Shown here piece by piece: positions 56,218-64,000 of a DNA stretch of 64,000 nucleotides; position 1 is the first letter of the stretch, and each line of letters opens with the position of its first letter. Below the pieces are notes generated by a model that saw only the letters and a program-made list of their open reading frames with translations, was not told the DNA's origin and searched no databases. Made by a program: the position numbers and the translations under genes. The stretch covers positions 1,054,001 to 1,118,000 of the forward strand of contig JBCAQO010000012.1 of NCBI GenBank assembly GCA_039111635.1, written 5' to 3'. The stretch comes from Heterobasidion occidentale (Eukaryota; Basidiomycota; Agaricomycetes; Russulales; Bondarzewiaceae).

Positions 56218-58736
56218 TCAGTGCTTGCGCTTGCCGTCGATCCACGACAACGCAACGCTGCCGACGCCCTGTATATACACCTGCGCGTGCAAGCGACACA
56301 CCTACACGCAAAAAATCACGAGCAAAGTCAGCTGCCATATCTCCATCACTACAACGCCCCACCTGAATACGCACCAAATCAGCCACGCTATCGCTGCGCC
56401 ATCTCACCACGAGCGCTCCATCTGCCTCACGCCTTTCAACGCCCCTCACCTCCCCAAAACCTTCGCACCACGCCTTCACCGCCGCCTCCCCCCGCGCGTC
56501 GTCCTTCCCCAGTCCGTTGACCACCAGCCTTTTCCCACTGCTCCCTCCAATACCACGCGCCTTCCCCCCACTCCTCCCGATCCCGATACTGCTCCGCCCA
56601 GCGCTCCATACGGAGCCAGTGGCAGAACCGGAGTTTGAGCGTGCGCGCGCACCTTTGCTTCGCCCGCCTGCGAGGCTCGACAGCGTGAGGCTTCCGAGCC
56701 CAGCACCAAGGTGGAGGTTCGACAACGCAGGACCTGTGCCTGTGGTGCTCCCCGTGGTCGACCCTGCGTTGGAGCGTCGAGGGGGGACCCAAGACAGGCG
56801 GTTTCGCTTCCTCGGCGTCGACGTGACGCTCACGTCAGGGAGCGCATCCTTGGCCCGCTCTCTCTCCTTCTCGGCTGCTTTCTGCTTCTCGTACGAGAGC
56901 CTCGTCACCGTGTCTTGCCCCTCCCCGTTCCGATTGTCGTTCGGATGTCCCTCCGGTGACTCTACTAACACCCCAAACTCGAGCTCCATAGCGCTCGGAC
57001 TCGGGGTCGGCGTCAAAGTCGGCGTGACAGGCTCCCGAATGGAAGGCAGCGGCGACAGTAGCGTTGACGGCGTCGGCGAGCCGCCAAAAGAGCCGGAATA
57101 CGTGTACGAGCTCACATAGGAGCCCACATAGGAGCCCGCATAGTTGCCAGAGTACGTGGTGGACAACCCAGGACTGGGCACCGACATCATCATAGACATG
57201 GGCGACATTGGGACGGACATGGTGGACGACATTGGGGTCGTCGGAAGCGGCGGGGGCGGCGATGCGCGCCGTCTGGACCACGCCGAGCTGCGCTTCTTCG
57301 AGCGCTGTGTGGGACTCCTGCTTTCCCTTTCCTTCTCGCTCTCTCGCCAACTCCCACTTTCGCTGACCTTCCTGGTCCTGCCCCCGCTCTCGCTTTTCCT
57401 CGGCGACGCAAGCGACTCGCCCAAGGTCGTCGAAGACGCCGTGGACTTGACGCCGAGGCCGAGACCAAGGGAGGACAAGATTCGCTTCCGTATCGACGGA
57501 CTCTTCGGCGGGTCCGCAGCGCTCGAACCTCCCCCAGCCGCTCCGCCGTTCGCGGACGTTGCAATGCTCCATCTAGACGCCTCAAACGCGCCAGCGCCTC
57601 CGCTGGGATAAACGCTCAGCCTGTTCCCCTCTCTCGCCTCCAGGGGATACGGCGCGAGGTGCAACTGCGAGCCGGGCGCAAGCGGGTTGGGCGCGTCGAC
57701 GGAGGAGGCGAAGGAGGAGGCATTGGTGAGAGGCGGGGTCCTGTCGCTGACCGTCGGGGTCGGGGTCGTCGGGGTCCCGGGTGTCCCGGTTATGGGGTCC
57801 GGGATGTAGATCGCGTGACGGATGCTCGCGTTGGACGCGGCGTGGGAGAGACCTGGGGTCGTCGCGTGTGGAGGCGAGTTGTCGGAGCCGATAGGGATGG
57901 ACAAGGTCGTGGAGATGGAGGGGAAACGGGAAGAACGCGCGCGCGAGCGCAAAGAAGCGTACGACGCGGCGGGTGTAAGGGTGAGTGTGGGGCGGCGCGG
58001 GGATGCGGCGGGGCTGTCGTGGTCTGGTCTCTGAAGAGAAGGCCGACGGGCAAGAGGGGGAGAGGGCGGGAGGGGGAGAGCTGGTGTACGAGCGTGAGGG
58101 GATGACGGCGGAGAGGAGAAGAGTGCGGAGGTGGGGGAGGACGGGACAGAGGACGTGTACGCGGTGGACAGGGCCCCCGGCAAAAGGGGGGCACGGCGGG
58201 TAACGGCTGTCGAGAACAGAGGTGAGTGACCGTGGCGGGTGCAGACGAAGACACGAACCTTGTCACGGTCAGATTGGACCGAGGTAGACGGCGCTCTTGA
58301 GCGCGTGACGGGAACGAGATGAGGGTTCGGAGAGGCGGGTACACGCCAGCTGTTCATCTCGCGAACAAGCTCGTCGAGGGCGTCGTGTTCGGCGTCAGAG
58401 AGCGGGTCGTCGAGCTCCTGGGGGAGCGGGGCGGCGGGAGGGGCGAAGAAAGAGTATGGGTCACACGCGATGTCTTGGGAGAGGTTTCGCGGGGATGTGG
58501 GAGGGAAAAGGGGTCGTCGAGGTCGTCGTCGGGGAGGATTTTGGAGTCGCGGAGGGGTGCGTGGTGAGCATAGGCGTGTGCGAGATGTTCTGCGGCGGTG
58601 TCGGGGCGGAGGGGGGAGAGGCGGTACTGGGATGCGAGCCAGCGATGGACGCGTGCGTCGGAGTGGGAGAGGAGGAAGTCGTCGAGGACGTCGTCGGGGT
58701 CGGGGTCGTTGAGGAGTGCGCGATGGAGGGAGGCAT
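56218..58736 (-). CDS. Unrecognised Ser/Pro-rich protein with small ordered C-terminal domain
   Basis: The ATG at 58736 (context CACCATGCC) is followed, one frame off, by an ordered N-terminal segment (SLHRALLNDPDPDDVLDDFL, VHRWLASQYRLSPL). Near 58520 the reading moves one more base into the frame carrying IACDPYSFFAPPAAPLPQEL and LSDAEHDALDELVREMNSWR. A probable 52-nt intron (donor AAG|GTTCGT, acceptor GACAG) lies near 58250-58200. The middle is a long disordered stretch rich in Ser, Pro and Thr. A 61-nt intron (56362-56302) links AVKAWCEGFGEVRGVERREA and ...DLVRIQ to VCRLHAQVYIQGVGSVALSW and a basic C-terminus ending at 56218. That C-terminal piece has an RRM-like alternation of strands and helices, a weak inference. 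Each frame break equals one missing base. Confidence 0.55.
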
Positions 58737-61700
58737 GGTGGGACGCAGCGGAGGAGGGCAGGGCAGGCGGGCGACTGGTTTATGTATATCCCAAATCGGG
58801 GCAGCGCGTTCTTTGACGTAACCCCAACCTCGCAACTGCCCGGCGTCCATGCACAATGGCCCGCGGACCTCGCCGCATCGCCGGTCGCGCCCATTGTCGA
58901 CGGCCCATTGTCCTGGCCCCGCGAGAGCCTTGGCAGCGCTCTCCTCCCACCGGCCGCTCTCCCTCGCATCTCCCTGCCAACTCCGTCCACTTTCTGTCCA
59001 TCTCTCTGCCTCGCTATGTGCATCCACCTTCTCACCACCTCTCCCCCGATCCATCCGCGCCGTTTCACCGTCTGCGCTCCATCTTGGCGCTCGTCCTCTT
59101 GTCCTTTCCGAGCCATCCTTCCGTCCGAACGAGCATCCGTGTCTAGTTCGACGCGTGCATGTGCCACCTTGAACGTTCGATTCCAAACACCTCTGCCCTG
59201 CATTGTACAATACGAGACTCGTGTACACATATCACGGCTGCATTCTCCTTTCATTTTCAAGCAACCCCAGCCGATGCCCACGTTTTGCTCGCCATCGCCC
59301 AAGTCCCAGCACGTACGTACGCGTGCACGAGAGCAATGCACCCGGGAGGTCACTTCTTTCATTTCTCACAGCGCCTGCACGTCCTTCCGCCTTCTCCGCA
59401 TCTCATCTCCGAACCTTTCTTTCTTTCTTCGCTGCCTTCTGTCCATCTCACTTCTTCTATCTCACTTCCCTCATTCCATCCTTCTTGGGTTAAGCGTGTC
59501 TGCTGCATTTCATTTCAATATCGAGTGCCGTGGCGCCTCGCGCCTTTCATCAACCTCAACCTTATGCTGTAGCTCTTGCTTTAGCTCTGCTCTTGCTCTT
59601 GCTCTAGCTCTGGCCCTAGCCATCCTCGTCCTCACGCGTTTACCCCATTATATACTCATGTCTTCCATCCCGCCTGCCTATCCACGCAACCAAACTTGTA
59701 CTGCACCGCTCTCCGCTGTTCAAATTTTTCCGATTGCCAACCCATTCCAGCCCTCGTTTCAAACGCAGAGGTATGCTCCCAGGTGCAAATCATTCTCCAC
59801 CTGACATCTTCAATTCCGGACGCTTCTTTCTTTCCTACTCTGCGTCCTCTTGTCCCGTCTATACAGCATCGTCCGCTTTCACGTCCTGAGTCGAGACTTG
59901 CATCTTTGTGTCACGTGGACACTTCTACCTCCGCCTTTGCCTCCGTTTCAGACTGCCGATGGCGCGCATCAAACACGAAAGGAAGCGCCGATGGTGTCCG
60001 ACAACGCTCAATCTATGCTCTGCTCTATTTTCATGACGATCGTCTGCGGGGCCTATTGATGTGCATCAATGACCTCGGCTGCCTCCGCCAGTCCACATCA
60101 ACACATCAAGCTCACCCTTGAATCCGAGCCTAAGCACCCACACCCAGAGCGACAGTTAGCAACGGACGCCTCCGACGCCATCGAGCGCCCTCGTCGTAAG
60201 CACCCTGCTTATCTGCCGCTCCGGAACACACATATCACATCTTTGCTTGCCGCCTCTTTACTCCCATCAGTTGTATCAGCACTACTAACGTCTTCCACGC
60301 TCTCCGTTTCGGTCGACTACCGACCACTGGGAGGGAGGACAAAGTGAGTGAGTGAGCGAGCGAGTGTCGCTCCGCTCTCCATATCGGAGCGCAGTCTACC
60401 AATCCTCGAGCGGGCTTGTGCCGGCAGTGCCACGGACCAGCACATGCGCATGTAACACGCTCTCTATACAATCACAGACCGACGACCCGCAGCCCTAACA
60501 TAGACATAGTGCACTGGCATGGCGACGACCAGGTCCTCAAGATCTCGACCGTCCACCGAACTACCGTCCATTTCCCCATCCTCCGATCTCTCCAAAGTCG
60601 GTCCTGGAGCCTCGAGGCTCGCACTCCTGAACGAGCCACCACCCCGCACTTTATGGCCCCCTCCCGACGCTTTGAGACACCCGAACGCACATGAAACCCC
60701 GCCTCCGCAGGGCGCCCGGGCCTCTGAACGAGTCAGCTGCGGCCGCACGCGACCTCCGCAGGTCTGCAAGCCGCAGGCCTGACCCCCGAGCGCGCGCGCG
60801 CGCGGCGCACCCCGGCCTGCCGATTCGGAGCTGAGCTCGTGTGGGCCGCTTTACGATCGTGGAGCTATCGGGCTGATCGCGTCGACGCGTGCTCGCATTT
60901 TCGACGGCGCGTCTGCTTTGGGTACGGGCGTACATCCGCATACGTTTTAGGCCAATGATATCGAGCACTGGAGTAGGGTCGGCCGCCTGGTCGACCTCGG
61001 CTGACCACTCGTACTCCGAGGTCGGCTCCGCGACGGTGTGGCCTATGACACATGTGCAGGTTTAGAGTTGCTCGTCCGCCTCCGTGCCCCGAGCAAGAGT
61101 CCGTCGCAAGCAACCCCCACGAAAACATGTGCTCAAGCGCTCAGTGGACGGCGCATGCCTGCGCATGCGCACTACCTACATCCTCCGAGCAACGTCTGCT
61201 GATTCTCGTTCGATGCTCGCCACGGCGCAGGTCCTGAGAGGTCTGTACGATGATCCTGCAATAGGCGCCACACGACTGTTCGATGCGCGATTTACACACA
61301 TGTACATACGTACGCCGTCTGGAAGTCTTTGGGGATCTAGCCTCGAGTCGTCCACGAATTTGAAAAGAAAAAATAGACATGGACCGACGGCCTCCAACCT
61401 CCTCCAACCAGCCAGCCGACCAGCCAGCCAACCCAATCAGCCAATCAGCCCGCCCGCTGCACGATTTGCCACCCAATAGAAGCTGACGCATGCAACGCGC
61501 CAGGCTCTCGAACGTCTGATGGCCCCGCCTGCGTTTTTTTTTCACAGTCGAGGGCTTTTGACCCTCGATCACACCTCGATCACCCTCGATACACGCCCCA
61601 GAATTTGTCTTCCGCGCCGTCGGGCTCGCCAGGGCTTGCGTCGTCGCTTCTTTTCGTTGACTTGCCCCTGCCCTGCCCCTGCCCTGTAGCACTCCTGTAG

Positions 61701-64000
61701 CAGTCTACCGGAAATTGCCACCAGTCGCCACCCTGGTCGCCTCCAGTCGGCCTCGAGTGTGTCGCAGAAGAAGCCTTCGCGGATGCCGCCAAGCAGCCGA
61801 ATCGGCACCACCACGTGCGTCCAGCGCCCCACTTCTTTCGCCTCGGCCGCCCTGAGCCGCCCCGAGCCGCTGTGGCTGCAGCTTACTGTACTGTACCGCA
61901 GGGTTGCCCAAGACGGCCCATGCCGAGCGCAGTCCGTCCAGTTGTCCAATCACTGCCTAGCAGCATCATGCGGCGCGTCGGCTAAATCAAATCGTGCGTC
62001 GCTCATCTAGGCTCTGCTGCGACTTGCTGAGGACGCCGACGCAGGCCGATGCCGACGCACGAACCCTCCAAGACGAGCGTCGTTTCTTGGGTTGGAACTT
62101 ATCTCCGCACATCCCCGCAGCGACGAGGCTGATGTGAGTACCAATCATCATTATGGATCGCGGTTCATTGTGCTCTTGCGCCGCGGCGCGCCCCGCCAGC
62201 GCGCGGATGGCCGCGTCTGAACGCTCGACGATCCACGGCCTCAGGTACGTCGATCGTGCTCATGCCCAAGGACTTCTCTGGGGAGACGTCAGAGACTCCT
62301 TCGTGGACCGACGTCGACATCCATACATCGCGCGGCCCACAAGCACACACGTCCGAGTCAAGCAGTGACACTCACACAGACGACCCAAAACTCAAACCGT
62401 CTATCGCAGCTCTCATTCCGGCTGTCATCGCGTCATCCCGCTAGCCCTTCACGCCGATCCCGACATCCCGGCCTTCCAGCTTCAAGTGTTGGCCATGTAC
62501 ACCTTCACTGCTGTCGCCTGCCAGCCCCGATCGCGGGATTCTAAATTGGTAAGATGCCGGTATGGCAGGCCTCCTCGACCCTCGAGCACTATCAGGGAGT
62601 GCGCTTGCTTACTTGCATTTTACTGTGTCAGGCTTGAGAGAACGAGCATCCTCCAAAATCAGGGTATGTAGTCGTGGATCCGCTGCCTTTCGCCACAGGC
62701 ATGCACGCACGATCGTCTCTACTCACCATGGATCAACTCTGCGCAGATCGTGTACGAGTGTGCTGCAGTTGAAGCAGACACGCATGCAAGGATCGGGCGA
62801 CGCCGCAAGACTGGCACCTGCCTCGCTTCGATCTTGACTTGCTGGCGGTCGAGTGGCCAACGTGTGTTTTGATACGGTATTGAATGGTACCACATGGTCC
62901 TGTTCGGTATCGTATATGATGGTGAGGTCAGAATGCAGAGAGCGCTTTCTGGCTGCTCGCGTTCCACTATGGGCGGTGCACGTGCCCGCTTCACTTCACT
63001 ATATCCTTATGGGCGATTTTAGGATGCGCGCATTCGTGTTCGTCAATTTTGCCTGGGGTCGAGGTCGGGCTTTCGCACTCACTATGGCGGCCTTCAAACC
63101 AGCTCCGTTGGATCAGCATCGCGCACCCGGTCGGCCTTTCCCTTAAGCTTTGCGTTTTGCCTCTGCTTGTGCCTCGTCGAGGATCCCCGAAATGCTCTCA
63201 CGCCCACACTCACACTCAGGCTCGCACGTGACATAGCACTCCCGCACATCAGGGTGTCCCGCGCACCGACGCTCTCCTCCGAGTCTCGAGATCATTCGTC
63301 TCGGTCCTATCAATAACTACTCCCTTTCGCGCGCGACACCGTGCGACACACAGCTCGGTATTACATCGGGGACTCGTGGTGCAGCGCACTTGCCAGAGAC
63401 CGACTCTGTCAACGACGACACGCCGCGCACACTTCCATGCATCTCGTCTATTAACCTACAGTCTAAAGTCGCCCCCTTGCCCCTTTCCACTGTTTTTTTG
63501 GCTTCTCTGGTGCTCGGACGGGAACTTTCATTGGGGCGTCAACGCGTCAACGTCGGCGGTGACATCTTCTTACCGGGGAACCCGGCTTTCTCTAGACGTT
63601 CCGCCTTGCCTCCGCCCCCGATTCACTCCTCCAAGGGGTGCGTGGACTGTCTGTCTCGCTCCATCTCGAACAATCCCTAGACCCTTGAAGACCTTGCCTT
63701 CGACTAGAACACACGCTTGACAAGCCGTGTTCGACGCTGGCCACAAGTGTGTATGGTATGAGGCACGCCCAAATCAGTTCCTCCGCGCACTGATGATCCG
63801 GCGGCACACCTGGATGCGGCACCCACGGTCTGGGCGCCCTGATGCCCCTCCGGAAAGCGCCCCGGGCTTTAGACCAAAAGCCCGTCGTATCCACGTCTAT
63901 CTTCGTCTATCGCCCCACAGCATCGCCTCGACGGAATGGATGCAGATGAGCAAGTATATCTCGGCACCCGTGGCGCCGTGCCAGTCGTGATCAGTATTTG
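58737..64000. other. 5.3-kb GC-rich right end without a supportable gene
   Basis: A pyrimidine-rich stretch (59380-59640) with CTCTTGCTCTTGCTCTAGC-type repeats is followed by a TATA-like ATTATATACTC and an ATG at 59658. That ATG begins a 37-codon frame (MSSIPPAYPRN...) with a donor at 59771; a possible acceptor at 59866 leads to a short product, too weak to call. Short tetranucleotide runs (CAGC, about 61405-61450) and TGCCC repeats (about 61665-61690) occur. No RNA gene, transposon or conserved domain was found in either strand. Confidence 0.35.

Noticed and set aside
55769..59362. Single 1197-codon open frame on the minus strand
   Set aside because: Its first 250 and last 190 codons are low-complexity and do not look coding. 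A short intron (56362-56302) gives a better C-terminus, and an ATG at 58736 a better start.
58716..59804. 362-codon plus-strand frame
   Set aside because: It overlaps the start of the minus-strand gene antisense, is skewed in composition, and lacks domains or splice signals.
59867..60060. Small product ending CGAY as a CaaX mating pheromone
   Set aside because: The C-terminal tetrapeptide lacks aliphatic residues, the upstream exon join is speculative, and no receptor gene is nearby.

Overview
This window looks like part of a filamentous basidiomycete genome, most likely an Agaricomycete. The genes have many short introns (about 44-72 nt, GT-AG, one GC-AG) and tiny exons. Housekeeping genes are interspersed with a secreted carboxylesterase, a P450 and an Omega-type glutathione transferase. 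The left 31 kb is a nest of Ty3/Gypsy chromodomain retrotransposons of the Tf1/sushi type.

Region 1 (1-31 kb) is nested transposons. Copy 1 (+, 72-8425 plus 19275-19379) is old and riddled with stop codons. Copy 2 (-, 8426-19274) sits inside it with an intact CTCAC target duplication and nearly identical 623-bp LTRs. Copy 3 (+, 19380-30163, 588-bp LTRs) sits in another part of copy 1. A fourth, reversed LTR end lies at 1-71. An 828-bp solo LTR of a second family (7060-7887, duplication GAACC) interrupts copy 1, and a decayed relative of it lies at about 30225-31016. The Gypsy elements run gag - pol (protease, RT, RNase H, integrase, chromodomain) - an extra ORF3 region with overlapping frames - about 1.7 kb of noncoding DNA built from a repeated motif alternating with stem-loops - a short basic ORF - polypurine tract - LTR. 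A 10-nt match between the RNA start inside the LTR and the primer site suggests self-priming.

Region 2 (31.7-50.6 kb) is a compact gene block for which I rebuilt exon models: Sin1/Avo1 (TORC2 subunit, -), mitochondrial ribosomal protein uL16m (-), the U4/U6 snRNP protein Prp3 (+), an unrecognised 203-aa protein (+), the decapping activator Dcp1 (+), an Omega-like GST (+, with a 4-nt microexon), a secreted carboxylesterase (-, with a GC-AG intron), an unrecognised protein (-) and a cytochrome P450 (-). uL16m and Prp3 share a 119-bp divergent promoter.

Region 3 (50.6-64 kb) is gene-poor. It holds a possible degenerate coding patch near 51-51.8 kb, an unrecognised Ser/Pro-rich gene at 56.2-58.7 kb, and long GC-rich or low-complexity stretches in which I see no gene I can support.

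One pattern crosses regions. Copy 2, the P450 and the 56-59 kb gene are each broken only by one-base indels, nearly all deletions and mostly in homopolymers. Copies 1 and 3 instead carry C-to-T and G-to-A nonsense changes. The former looks like uncorrected consensus error or very recent decay, the latter like old cytosine-deamination decay.
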